Shown piece after piece: positions 13,401 to 24,914 of a stretch of DNA of 64,000 bases; position 1 is the stretch's first letter; each line of letters begins with the position of its first letter. This stretch comes from Sapria himalayana (Eukaryota; Streptophyta; Magnoliopsida; Malpighiales; Rafflesiaceae): the NCBI GenBank assembly GCA_029783825.1, contig JAREIK010000801.1:8469571-8533570 (forward strand), given 5' to 3'. Under the pieces are notes generated by a model. That model was not told the DNA's origin. It did not search any database and saw nothing but the letters and a program-made list of their open reading frames with translations. The translations under genes and the position numbers were made by a program.

Positions 13401-13827
13401 TCAAGGCTGACATTCTTGTAAATTTTATGCAACCAGGATATAATAGTTTTTCTACATCTTGTAGTAATCTTGCAAACAATTGAGGATCATATTAAAAATC
13501 CTCATGTGCAGCTTGAACCATTTCTATTGTACTACGTTGATCATCAAATTGAAGTCTATCATAATGTTATGCTCTTATGGACGGTGGGCCAGTTGGAGCT
13601 GCCTCTCCATGCCAATACCATGTATGGTAACTCTGATCAATTTCAAAGAAAAACAAATGATTTCAAATCATTTGAGGAGTATTGAAAATCATATTACCAC
13701 ATTATAAGCATGGACATTTAATGGAGGTTTTATTTGCAGAATTTTGTATTGCAAATGCAATAAACCATTCAACTCCATCTTCATATTCCTTCGATCTTCT
13801 ATCCTTTTAGATCCATGAACAATCCAT
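10433..13827 (-). pseudogene. CACTA TNP2-like transposase (broken)
   Basis: The likely start is the ATG at 13827 (MDCSWI, start of the transposase-associated domain). That domain runs to about 13600 (YEDGVEWFIAFA, YHTWYWHGEAAPTGPPS) and already holds several in-frame stops. The tnp2 domain follows at about 12240-13480: MEYEKIHACPNDCVLYQKEL, CPTCGISRWK, LRLAISTDGINPHSSF, PGNDIDVYLALLIEDLK and DVMHIKKNVCESIIDTLL. Next is DUF4218 at 11530-11900 (FEKYFPPSFFDIMVHL, RWIYPFERFIKVLKGYVRN), then DUF4216 at 10600-10830 (VFKCDWVDNNNGIRVDDLGF). The order is that of an autonomous CACTA transposase that cuts at the element ends. Frameshifts and stops make it inactive. Confidence 0.9.
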
Positions 13828-16550
13828 TTTTAAAGAAAAAATTAATTCTAATAGATATCACACTTCAAATGGAAGAACATCAACATTCCAATGTTATTCA
13901 TTGAGCAACCTCTATTTTATCTGTTAAAAGAAAATAAAAAATTAATTTAAAAAAATATTTAAATGCATGTCAGATATAAGATAGAAGAGATGAGCATTAT
14001 TTTTTGTAATATTGTTGAATTTGTTAACACAGGCAAAATTATTAAAATAAAATTTAAAATTGAGAAATTATTTCTCAAAGTAAGTTAGATTCATAGAAAA
14101 AAATCTTTAAACAAAAAAAATATCATTTAATTATACTTTAAATTAAAGTAAAATATGATAAAAGTCATTTTATAGATATGACATTTAATGTCTCTAGGTC
14201 CTTACGCTAATTAATTTTGAAATAGCATTACTATAGAGCACACATTTTTATGAAATATAGCCTCATTTTTTTCCATACTGTCACTGTCTGATAAACAGTG
14301 GACGAGAGAACAAATAGAATAACATGTATAAAAATGACACGAGATAAAAAAAAAGAATGGATAATAACCTGCTCAAAGCCAACAATAAGAATTGCTCATT
14401 CTTTATCTCTTATAATTAGCAAATAGGACCTTGCAAGATGAATTGGAGACTGAGCCTAAAAATGGGAAATAGAAAAGAAATCATTATAACTCTGTGGCAG
14501 AATTATAGCCTGAAAATAGGGAGCAGATAACTCAACTAAGGCAAAATCACCGACAAAACCAGCACCAGCATCACAAAATCTGCATAGAATGATGGAAACA
14601 TAAATAATTAAACTTCACAAAATAGCAACACTAAACACGATGCGAAAATATGATGCATAAGCCATGTACAACTCCACTTTCCACAGTTTGTAAATCAAAG
14701 CCGTGTAGAAACTGATGACAAGAGTAATTGACTACAATTTCTATCTTTCGAGAACAAAAGAAGATCAAATTCAAGCTAGTATTGGGGGGAGTGAAAACGA
14801 AACATATCCTTTAAAAGGCAGAAATGTGATGGATAAGAAAGCATCCATGAAATTAACTTTCTAATATGATATGATTCTGCAACCTCTACATCCAAGTACA
14901 AAATAAATCAATAAAAATGAAGAGAAGGAAACAAAAAACTTACACTTTCACCCCTAGTTTTACTCTGAATTAAATCTAAACAGGAATCCAAGGGCATTTG
15001 ATGCTAATTATGTGAGCATCAAAAAACTCACTCAAATTATTTAAGCAAAGACTAATGAGACATTTCCAAAATTTATTTGATGCTACTTTTTAATCAGAGA
15101 TTCACATTTATTCTAAAGATGTTCAAAATTTTTATTAGTAGATGATGTTTACTCTTCTTGTAGCTGTAATATATGTAAGAAGAATAGCTATGTTGAGAAA
15201 GTTTTATTGTATAATTCAAAACCTCAATATTTTAACTATAAAAAAATTAAGCATCTATAAATAGTCTAACAATACTATTAATAAGCCAATTAATATAGAA
15301 GGATTATAAATTGATACATTAAGAGAATAACTATACTATATGTGATAAGGAATCAAGAAGTATTCTTTGGAAGGTGAAGATGTCCTAAAATTGTAACATC
15401 TCTATCAACCTCAACTCAAGAATCGATTCTACATTGAACATGCATGAAGTAAAATAGTCTAACTTATGGCACACAAGGTATGGAAACATGAATTATAAAT
15501 GCTTTAAGCTTCATTGTCAAAGCAATTTAGTGAATGGACAGTCCCTTAATATTGAAGTATAAAATATTGATTGTGGAGAATATGCTAATGGTAAATAGTC
15601 CATGCAATCATTCCCAAAAGGGGTTGATAAGACGTACCATTATATTCTTGACTTGGTTCACTTATATATTTGTGGACAAATGTTTGTATTATTCTATACG
15701 AACAATAACTATTTCATATTGTTTGTACTTGGTTATTTAAGAATGATGTGAGTTTACTTTATTATATAAAAATCTAAAGTATACTTAATATCTAAGAAGT
15801 TTCAAAACTTAATTGAAAGATACTCCTAAATATAATAAAAGTACTTGAAAGTTAAAAGTGACAAATGGAAAGAGTCACTCTCTAAGCATTTTCTCTTCTA
15901 TTGTGAATAAAAATGAATTTATAGATAATTCACAACTCCATAAATTTCTCACTATAATGATGATGTTGTAAAGAAAAAGAATCATGTGATAATAAAGCTG
16001 CACTAGGCCCATGATGCCTCAAAAGAGTCTCCCAATATACTTATAAGCCAAAGTATCGACCCTTCTATTTATTTGTTAAATAGAAGTCCAACCACAATCT
16101 TAATGCATCCCACTCCAATTGAAGTCTAGAGTTGAAAGAAGCCAAAAGTAATAATTGGAGAGCAAATAAAAGTTTACATTGCTCTCAGAAATCCAAGCAT
16201 AAAAGAAAGAAATTAGGTAATTCTCTCATATAATGGGAAATATCTTCACTCCATCAAGTCTACAAATGTCAATAAAGATAACTTGAATTTCACTAATATT
16301 CAACAAATTTGCTCAAAATATATATTTATTAAAATTTCTAAAAAAAATACTCAAATATGCATAACAAAATAGTGAATACATACAAACTATCTCAAAAAAG
16401 TTAGTAAATAAAATATCAAATAATAATTCAAGAAAAAGAAATAATCATTATAATTCACAACTTACTTGCATGGGGACATAACCATAATGGTTCTCGTTTC
16501 TTGGTGATCATGAATAATATATAATTAATTTATTTTCAAACACATTAGAA
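13828..16550. other. Non-coding 5' portion of the CACTA element
   Basis: No transposase or other domain is visible in this stretch upstream of the transposase start. It is AT-rich and may hold the transposase 5' leader and introns. A frame near 15534-15740 of 68 codons shows no recognisable motif and I do not call it a gene. Confidence 0.5.
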
Positions 16551-16559
16551 AATTACTTA

Positions 16560-17790
16560 AAAAAGCTCAATTATTGGAGTTTCTAGTAAAAGTTTATTGT
16601 ATTAAATTATAAGTTAGAAAAGAATAACATAGTAGCTGATGAACTAAGCCATGAGATTGAGCTTGATGTAATAAATAACCTTTAATATCTACAAAAAGAA
16701 CATATCAAATAAGACTACTACAACATTTAATTTCTATTTCATTGATATAATATGTCATTGAAAAAATATTTAGAAAGATTATGACATAAGGGAGTTACAC
16801 AATGTCCAGTGCCACAATAATATTGAATCTAGAAGATTCTATAAGATTCTAGAATATCCAAGCTAAGCTCAGCAATATGTTTAGGCCAAAGTTCAATTTA
16901 TGTTCTATAATTTTTAATGTTTGTTTGTTTTTTACAATATAAGAATATGACATATGGTAGAATTGTCAAAAGTTTAATATATCTATCTGTCATAAGGTAT
17001 AATTTTCACAAGGCAGAATTTTTAATGTTAGGGTACAAGAGAGGACTCGAATTATCATAAGTAAAATAAATTGGAGAAGAAGTTTGCATTGAATCAGAGA
17101 TAGAAATAAGAATTTTCAAATCATCAATTTCCTCTAGACGGAATCCCAGAAATGACTGGTGCCAAACTAATAAATGGCCTCAACACCGAGGATTGGTATT
17201 CTCCGGCGAAGGAAAATGTTTCCAACAAATGCAGCGCTTGTTGTGATACTTGTTTGCGAAGATGGTATGATTGAGCTTAAATAGCAATGCGGTGTATTTA
17301 AAGGCTTCAAAAAGAGATGAACGATCCAAAATATAAACTATTATTGGTCGCCACTATTTATTTTAGTAAATGGATAGAGCTGACACTTTTTCATCAATCA
17401 AAGATAGAAAGGTTACTCGATTTATCTGGGACTTCTGCTACCCCGACATCCCAAGATCAATTATATCTAATAACGGGCGAAAATTTAAAAGCCAAGTCTA
17501 CAAGGACTTCTGCCATGAATTGAAAATAAAAACTTATACTTTACCCCTTGGTATCTGCAAAGCAATGGCCAAGTTAAGGCCTCCAACAAAACCATGTTGA
17601 TTACCTTGAAAAAACAACTAGACTCTGCTAAATGTAAATAGGTGGAAGAGTTTCCTGAGGTGCTCTGGGTTTACTGTAGCACTACTTAAAAGTCAACTGG
17701 AATCTCTCCTTTTGCGCTCACTTACAAGATGGAAATTATTATCCCTACCAAAGTTGATATGGCACCATCCAAATAGTTGCACACGATTCA
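16560..17790 (+). pseudogene. Fragment of another Ty3/gypsy pol inside the CACTA element
   Basis: The end of an RNase H domain is visible near 16610-16670 (KNNIVADELSHEIELD, matching the VVADALSR-type signature). An integrase core follows at 17340-17760: LLLVATIYFSKWIE, IPRSIISNNGRKFKSQVYKD with the DNG signature, ASNKTMLITLKKQLDSAK, and STGISPFALTYKMEIIIPT. Frames shift and stops occur. LTRs were not found. The integrase differs clearly from that of the surrounding chromovirus, so this is a separate element that inserted into, or was carried by, the CACTA transposon. Confidence 0.8.
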
Positions 17791-19528
17791 AAAAATACGA
17801 AATCAATAACCACGATGTTAGATATAAGTTAATAACAACGAAAAATTGCTGCAGCCCGCATAACACCCTACCAATGCATATGATTCAAAAATCCAAATCT
17901 TATTTCTATTTGGATTAATATGTGTTTCATTGTAAGAAAAAAAATCATAATAAAATATATAAATATTAAAGATAAGTAAACGCATATTTATAAATTTACA
18001 AAAGATAATCATAATTTTAATAGAATGATAAAGTATGGTAAAATATTAATAAAAAAACATAATTTAAAATAAGTACAAATAAAAAAATAAATAAATTTAT
18101 TTATGATTGATCTCAATGGTGCACTACATTTAATTTATTTTAAAAACAAGAATAAATTTATGAATGAATTATTACATGGATGTCATTTTATGTCACCTAT
18201 GCTAAGGTAGGATATTGTTTTTTTTTTGAAGTTATCATTGTGACATTGGTGTTCTCAATGAATGAACCTTATCTATTTATATTTTTGTTGAACAGTTGCT
18301 ATATAAAAATTAATATTAACATATTTAATAAAAAAAAATCATAACTCCTAAAATTTAGAAAAAAAATTGCAAAAAAACTAAATAATTAATATTTTATTGC
18401 TCTTCAATTCAATCAAACTATTCTTTCCCCTCTTCAATGTAGACATTTAAAATGAAACATATTGAATATAAAAAAAATATGGATCAGATAAAAAAATATC
18501 TGGGTGAGAATCAAAAAATTCATCAAATAGATGCAAGATAACATGTGACTCAAGAGTTGTTGTGCATTAATAAATATGTGGGTTGTATCAACTTGTGATT
18601 CGATCTAATTCTAATATACATACACATACACACACGTTTATTGCACTTGTTAGTAGCACTTAACATGACAATGGTGAAGGAAATAGATTGGCAAAGCATC
18701 TGTATTTATAAGGAGAAGTTGGCTTCAGGTTTGAACAAAAGAATCATGGTGGCAAACTATAGGAATTTTAAACAAGGATCACTCAGTTCAGCCCAACTCT
18801 TCCTCTGTTCTCGCCGATTGCTCCCAACAAATAGAGCATATAATGTTGCGTTTATAATACTGCGGTTTATGCTAAATCACTCGGAACACGTTCACATTAA
18901 TTAATTAGGTTAAAGAAAGCGAAAAGCTGATACAATTATAATCTTAATGAAGAAACTTACAGGATGTTGCAAATATGGCCAATAATTTCGAAGACGCAAG
19001 CTTGAATCCTAGCTGTTGGAAATGGCCGAACGTGATGAAGAAGAAGCGCAACTCTTTCTAGCGATAGATTAATCAATATAATTAAGTTAAAATTAATATT
19101 AAATTTTTCACATAATTATAATAAATCACCTTATTTTTACATTTTATTTTTATTTCTCTTAGGGATAAAATAAATATTAACAAATTATATTTAAAAATTA
19201 AATATTATTACTTATTTTATAAATAAAAATCGCAATTTTGAATGTATAAATATTTAAATATTTTTTAATTTTATCTTAAGTTTCTGTTTATTTTTAATAA
19301 ATAATTTTGAACAAAAATTTAATAATTTTTATTAATCTAGAGTAAAAATAAAAATATTATTACTTATAAAAAAAATTAAATAAGAAATTTGTTACAAATC
19401 TATAAATTCAAAATTAATTTTTTCACATTCATGACACTAATAAAAGTGCAAGGTTTATAATTTTCAGCCTCTTTTTTCTTGGAAAGTTTTAAGGAGTTAA
19501 GCAATTTTCCTAACCTATTAGTCTTAAC
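17791..19528. other. AT-rich CACTA interior; possible untranslated first exon
   Basis: No protein domain is recognisable. An 87-codon plus-strand frame at 18641-18904 has no family resemblance. On the minus strand, a less AT-rich block (about 18960-19065) ends in a good splice-donor-like CTGTAAG and could be an untranslated first exon of the transposase gene; this is only inference from position. Confidence 0.3.
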
Positions 19529-19799
19529 AATGACACTTCTAGTAAGTATCATTAAATGTATACTTACAAATATAATAATGACATTTTTTAAAAGCATCAA
19601 GATATATAACACCATTAAATTTAAGTTTTGTTGTAGCAACAATGACACTTCTAGTAAGTGTCATAAAAACTTAATAAATTTTACAAATGATGTCGCTTTT
19701 AGAAAAGTGTAATTAAATGTCTAATTACAAATCGTATAATGATGTTTTCTGAAAGCGTCAAGATATAAAGCGTCATTAATTTGCTGTTTTGTTGTAGTG
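19529..19799. repeat. Right subterminal repeats of CACTA
   Basis: Two related blocks begin AATGACACTTCTAGTAAGT at 19529 and 19640. Each ends with a terminal-like GTTTTGTTGTAG (19624-19635, and 19787-19798 at the true end). The second block carries an extra stretch of about 50 bp. Shared inner words include CATCAAGATATA / CGTCAAGATATA. Subterminal repeats of this sort are transposase-binding arrays in CACTA elements. Confidence 0.75.
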
Positions 19800-19802
19800 A
19801 TT

Positions 19803-20634
19803 TGAAACAAACTATCACAGAAAAGTCTATCCTAGTATTACCAAATAATTCCAAATCATAAGAAGTATACAAGAATGTTTTGGATTTTATGACCAAATGG
19901 GTACTTATCCAATAAGGCAATACATTTATATTTGAAAGTCATAAGCTGAATGAAACTAAATGGAAATATAAATTAATGAAAAAATAATTTCAAGGTTAGC
20001 CAATTACTATCAACATTTCATTTGGAAATATTTTCACATTGTCACAACTTTAACTAATTTGTTCCAAAAGAGAAAAGTTTAGAAGTGAAGCAAAATTTAC
20101 CAATAAGTTTTTAATCATTTGAAACAAACTATCACATAAGAGTCTATCCTAGCATTATCAAATAATTCCAAATCATGAGAAGTATACATGAATGTTTTGG
20201 GTTTTGCAACCATATGGGTAATTGTCCAAGAAGCCCATAAAATTACATTTGAAAGTCATAAAATGAATGAACTAAATGGTATTATAAATCTATGAAAAAA
20301 AATAATTCATAGGTTAGTCAATTACTATTAGCATTTCATTCGGAAATATTTTCATATTATCATACTTTTAACTAATTTGTTCTAGAAGATAAGCTTTAGA
20401 AGTGAAGCAAATGTTAACATTAAATTTTTGATCATTTGAAACCATCACATGAGAGTCTATTTGAGAATTACCAAATAGTTCCAAATCATGAAAAGTATAC
20501 ATGAATATTTTGGATTTTGCAACCTGAAGGATACTTAATAAATAAGTCATAAAATTATATTTGAAAGTCATAACCCGAATGAAACTAAATGATAAAATAA
20601 AATCCATGAAAAAAAAATTATGATAATAATTCAT
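19803..20634 (+). repeat. Tandem copies of a 318-bp RT/RNase H segment
   Basis: The unit starts at AGGTTAGCCAATTACTAT. Starts are at 5907 (copy 1, cut at 6035 and resumed at 19803), 19993 (copy 2) and 20311 (copy 3, ending about 20634). Copy 1, once the CACTA insert is removed, is 319 bp and copy 2 is 318 bp. Each unit encodes the LGLANYY end of RT to the start of RNase H (FESHKLNET in copy 1). Only one copy is normal in pol, so this is a local triplication that predates the CACTA insertion. Copies have since diverged. Confidence 0.9.
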
Positions 20635-22310
20635 TATTTATGAGTATGAAGCACATCCTATCTTTTGGGATCAATATATGTGAAAAAAATAATAATAGTG
20701 CTATAAATTATTTCCAAGCACAAAAAAAATGAACTCCCAAACAAGCTTGATGGTAAGAATTCCATATTGAGTTTGACTATGCATTGCAATACAAGCTAGA
20801 GAAAACCAATGTGGTAGTAATTGTGCTAGGCTAAATCACAAAGCTCGTGATTATTGACCAATTACACAAATACTTGAATGATCATATTAGATAAAGGTTA
20901 TCTAAAGGCCTAATGACTAAATCTCTTATGAAGTATGTCATAGAAGGAAAGACTCAAATATTCTGAGTCGATGATGATTTATCTTTCACAAAAGGATAAA
21001 GATTATATGTCCCCTCATTTGAGAAGTTGTTTAAACAAATTATATAGGAGAGTTATGATTCTAAGTAGGATATCCATCAATGTATGCATTATACTATAAC
21101 TCTAGTAGAAGAGTGCGACTATAGTTCATACATTAAAAATAATATAGAAGCTCATATGAAGACTTATCTAATTTTCCAATAAAATAAGGCAGAGCAAAAA
21201 ACAACAAAATCTTTTACAAACATTCATTACAAATCCTAAAATGCTCATGGGAAAGTATCTCCATAAACTTCATTATGAAATTTCCCAAAATTGATGGCTC
21301 AGAGAGTATTATGGTAGTAGTTGATCAATTCTTCAAATACATCATTTTTATCTCTTCCATGAAAGAATGTCCAATGGAGAAAACAAAAATATATATATAT
21401 CTCTAAAGAATATTGTGAAGTATTAAAGTATTCCTTAGTCTATAGTCAGTGATCAAGATGAATGATCAACATGATGATTTTAGATAAAATTATTCAAACT
21501 AATATGATCATATTTAAAATTTTAAATGCGTATTCACTCCCAAACTTATGAACAATTTTTTTGGAGACATTTTAACAACAATATGTGAAAATCTCACAAA
21601 GAAATTTGCTAAAATTACTAAATATTATCCAATTTTCTTACAATTTATAGTGGGAAAAATCAACGGAACAAAGTCAATTTGAAATCGTGACTAGACAACA
21701 ACCATATACCCCAAACACAATTATAACAGATAATGCATGATCAAATCTAACAGCTTATTATTTTTCTAATGAGTGATAAGAACAAATTGAATTGACTCAA
21801 ATTATATTATACAAGCATCTAAGTGATCAAAAAAGTGAAATGATAGCAAACAAAGAGATGTTGTCTATCATGTGGAGACCTAGTGTTGCTAATGCTATAC
21901 TTAATACTATATCACAAAGGAGTACACAAGGGACTAGTGCAAAGAATTGAAGGACCATGAGTATTCTTAAAAGGATTAGTAATACTTCATACCATATTGA
22001 TTTATCTCAAAAACTCAAAGTGCAATGCTGAAACTATTCCATGAGGATCAAGATAATCAAATACAAGGTGGATTACACCGAGCACCAATAGAAGTAAACA
22101 TTTCCTATGAAAAAAAATCATAAAAACCATTTTGATAAAATGACTTGTGACACAGAAGAATTACATGCCAAAACATAAATATTTAGTGAAATTGAAATGA
22201 CTACTCGATTACACAGCCGATTGGAAATCCACCGATGCCTTATGACAATTCTAGAAAGAGATTGCAAAATCTCATTATTATACTTCAACAAGAGCATCAA
22301 CAAGATCAAC
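20635..22310 (+). pseudogene. Chromovirus RNase H end, integrase and chromodomain (broken)
   Basis: This continues pol after the triplicated segment. RNase H end: NYFQAQKK.TPKQA (near 20710) and FDYALQYKLEKTNVVV. Linker: VIEGKTQIF.VDDDLSFTKG.RLYVPSF (20938-21025). The zinc-finger remnant lies near 21130-21190, with cysteines mostly lost. Integrase core: KIDGSESIMVVVDQFFKYII (near 21286), carrying the first catalytic aspartate. Integrase tail: EQSQFEIVTRQQPYTPNTII (near 21668). A chromodomain-like segment, KYLVKLK.LLDYTADWKSTD ending LWQF-like, lies at about 22165-22270. A purine-rich GAGGGAGAAA precedes the right LTR. Multiple stops and frameshifts show the gene is dead. Confidence 0.85.
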
Positions 22311-22319
22311 GAGGGAGAA

Positions 22320-22733
22320 AGTCATGGCTCATTAAAATTCTAAAAAATTTAGATAAGATACCAAGCTTTTGAAGAGATTTCACAAAAATTCTAGAAGACA
22401 CTAAAGATTTCAAGACTTCTTTTTTTTCTAAAATATTATAGGAAGTTAGTGTGTAATAACATTGTGGCATATAACACAATCTGAGCTTCTGGAGAAGGAG
22501 AGCTCTCATAGTCTCACTATATAAGAGAGCCATTCCATTATCATGCTCACTCTAATCTTATTTATAATTTATTTTCTCTCTCTAAGTATTTCTCTCTTTT
22601 ATTAAGCTTATGTGTGATATTTTATGGGTATAACTCGTGTAAGAGGAAATAGCAAAGTGACTAAGGTAATTGAGGAAGAAAATTTTCTAGCCTAAGACCA
22701 CGCATATAGCATTAAAGTTTACAATCCGTGACA
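22320..22733 (+). repeat. Right LTR of the chromovirus
   Basis: It is homologous to 2764-3172 along its length, including GTCATGGCTCATTAAAATTC at the start, a TATATAAGAGAG promoter-like motif near 22519, and an end reading TCCGTGACA. It directly follows the purine-rich tract GAGGGAGAAA. Divergence between the LTRs is high. Confidence 0.75.
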
Positions 22734-24429
22734 CTTTCAACTAGCCATAATAGAAGCCTAAACATACCCTTATACAATGATCATTGAGACCATTGTAATA
22801 CCCCCCTTCAACAAGCAAAATGACCATGATAGAAGCTCCCCATACTCCTAATAGAAGCTATTATACTCCTCTTTACCAGTCATTTCTCTCCCTCTCCTAA
22901 AAAATTGTATAAATAAGCAACTTCAAAATGATTTTCATAATTTTTTTATCCTTATTTTTTAATGAGCTTTATTAGAATATCAAATAAGACATTTTTTTTT
23001 ATTTCCTTCAACATTTTTTATCTTTATTATGTATTTACAATAATAAAAAATCATTTAAGAATTTTAAAAACTAAACAAAATTAAAAAATTATTGTAAGAA
23101 AATTTATAGTTTTAAAGAAAGTGAGTAGCTTGTGGCACATAAACCATGGACACTAGCCCAACCACCCAAGGCATGAGACGAGGGAGCCACATAAAACAAG
23201 ATTAGGCTCGAGTCGAGAGAGCCACGTAACACAAGCCCAGACTCGTGGCCAAAACTGAGGGTCTAAGCCATGACCACAATCCACCAAACCACACTGCCAC
23301 AAATCCCATGCTCAATGCCTAGGATAATGAGCCATGCTCATTATCATGACCAACTCGGTTCAGCATGCCTCAACATGTCTGCATTAGTATATACACCAAT
23401 GTGCTATTGCAACATCTTGCAATCTAATTTTTTGAGACATGTCAAGTTTGCACGACACAATTTTGAAACATGACATGTTAGTCATGCATGACAACCCGAT
23501 AGAACTCTACATAAAACAAGCTATGATGACTAATCACAACTCATTTGACATCTACATCATCTAACCATTAGGACTAAACCAACTAAAGTTGATAGTGTTG
23601 GGCAATTGTGCTTCCACGATTGTGATTCAGAAGAAGAAAACAATATAGAAATAGAAACAAACAATATATATTCAATTCACAACCACAATCCAACCACAAC
23701 AGAATCAAAAACGAAAACAAAACCACAACAGAAATGCACGAAATAACATGATTCACTAGTCATTCAACAAGACTAGCTACATCCACCAGAAAATATATAT
23801 ACGTTACAAATTATATCCAAAAGTGTCTAGAATTTTCTTACAGTTTATGTAGCAGAGACAGTGACGATAAAATTATGCAGAAGAGGAAGAAGAGAGATGA
23901 ACAGTACCACACCATGAAAAATAGCAGCCCGAAAAAAAATGTAAAATAAATACAATTTATATTAATATAATTTTCGATTTAATTAACCAGAGCGGTTCAG
24001 ATTACTTGGTCGGCGGAACCTCCGTTATTGTGATATTGCTACATTATCAGTCTTTTAATATTTTGTTTCATGCACTTACATGAAAATATTAAAACAAAAA
24101 TAATTTGATTATACAAAATAGATAATCAAAACAAATTATATACAACAAGTATTATAAAATGATATGAACCTCAATAACAAATAACAAGGCTCACGCCAAA
24201 TTTAGTGATCAATATCATTTTACAATCAGATTTATAAGAAATATTTCAACCCACTACTTATAAAGAAACAATAATTTCAATATAATGGTAATTTCACATT
24301 TAATTATTAATGATAGATTGATAAATTTTAGATTAATATCATAGAAAATCCTAATAAGTTGCAAATATTCTTAAAGAACAAAGATTGTACATACACAAAC
24401 CTTTTTTTCTCTCATTTCAATTTACAAAA

Positions 24430-24430
<1 letters not shown>

Positions 24431-24474
<44 letters not shown>
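24431..24474. repeat. (CA)n microsatellite
   Basis: An uninterrupted CA dinucleotide run of 44 bases, followed after a short break by more CA units. It is probably length-polymorphic. Confidence 0.98.
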
Positions 24475-24478
<4 letters not shown>

Positions 24479-24720
24479 CACACACAAATAATATTTAAAA
24501 CATTACAAACTAGGTTAATAATTACAATCTTCAATATCTATAATTATATAATAAAAACACAAAAGACTAAATTGATAAGAACTAGGACTCTTTGAATCAT
24601 TTTGGAGCTATGCATTTGTGACATAACTCATGATTATTGAACAAGTCAATTATGAATCTTTAATATGCTACCTCTAAATGCACATCATAACATAAACTTT
24701 AAACTTAGACAAAATTTGAT

Positions 24721-24736
24721 TTTTTTTTTTTTTTTT
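24721..24736 (-). other. Genomic poly(A) tract at the presumed 3' end of the GT47 transcript
   Basis: Read on the minus strand, the sequence downstream of the GT47 stop includes ATTAATAAGATTC, then about 20 bases later a run of 16 or more A. This looks like a cleavage signal followed by a templated poly(A) tail. It could equally be the 3' end of a LINE or SINE fragment. Confidence 0.35.
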
Positions 24737-24914
24737 GAGAGAGTACAATACATGAATCTTATTAATAAAAAAAAAGCAACTTTCTATCGGCATCGAGAGA
24801 AGTATATACAACCGGAAGCAGATCCAGACCATTCAACGAGGAAGATGCATTCCAAATTTGGACTAATCGATCGTTCATGTGGAACATCTACGGCAAGTAA
24901 GCTAAAGTTGTGCG

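Larger units (their letters stand above)
6036..19799 (-). mobile_element. CACTA (En/Spm) transposon, 13.8 kb, degenerate
   Basis: The left end reads CACTACAACAAAA and the right end TTTTGTTGTAGTG, perfect inverted repeats of the CACTA type. A 3-bp target duplication, ATT, lies at 6033-6035 and 19800-19802, as expected for this superfamily. Host chromovirus sequence continues exactly across the two ends, which independently proves the boundaries. Inside are two minus-strand gene remnants (a TNP2-like transposase, then a second gene with a Ulp1-like protease), subterminal repeats at both ends, a long non-coding 5' portion and a fragment of another gypsy element. Both genes carry stops, so the element is non-autonomous now, but intact ends could still be recognised by a related transposase. 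Confidence 0.93.
2764..22733 (+). mobile_element. Ty3/gypsy chromovirus LTR retrotransposon, decayed and nested
   Basis: This is a complete but dead LTR retrotransposon. In order it has a left LTR, a primer-binding site resembling initiator-Met tRNA, gag, a protease motif, RT, RNase H, integrase, a chromodomain-like C-terminus, a purine-rich tract and a right LTR. The 20-kb span is mostly later insertions: a 356-bp hAT MITE at 5267-5622 and a 13.8-kb CACTA element at 6036-19799. Without them the element is about 5.8 kb, a normal size for this group. The chromodomain-like end and the EQSQFEIVTRQQPYTPNT-type integrase tail place it among chromoviruses; the lineage (Tekay/Reina type) is inference. 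LTRs are clearly homologous but strongly diverged and all frames are broken, so the insertion is old. No clear 5-bp target duplication survives. Confidence 0.85.
22734..24914. other. Intergenic region 3' of the GT47 gene
   Basis: No gene is recognisable. A TGTTGGGCA-starting stretch from about 23598 resembles a solo LTR start, but I could not find a matching end or duplication. A GC-richer block at about 23140-23560 repeats words such as CATGAC and GACATG and may be a very decayed relative of the hAT MITE. A perfect (CA)22 tract and a T16 run lie further right. Confidence 0.4.

Noticed and set aside
18641..18904. 87-codon plus-strand frame inside the CACTA element
   Set aside because: No family resemblance and opposite to the element's genes; probably chance.
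23140..23560. Possible fifth hAT MITE copy
   Set aside because: Word content (GCATGCC, GACATG, a CATTTGACATCTAC near the end) is suggestive, but no matching left end or duplication could be found.
23598..24060. Possible solo LTR starting TGTTGGGCA
   Set aside because: No convincing CA end or 5-bp duplication; left as unassigned.
24359..24595. 78-codon frame with a His/Thr run
   Set aside because: The run is the (CA)n microsatellite; nothing else in the frame resembles a protein family.
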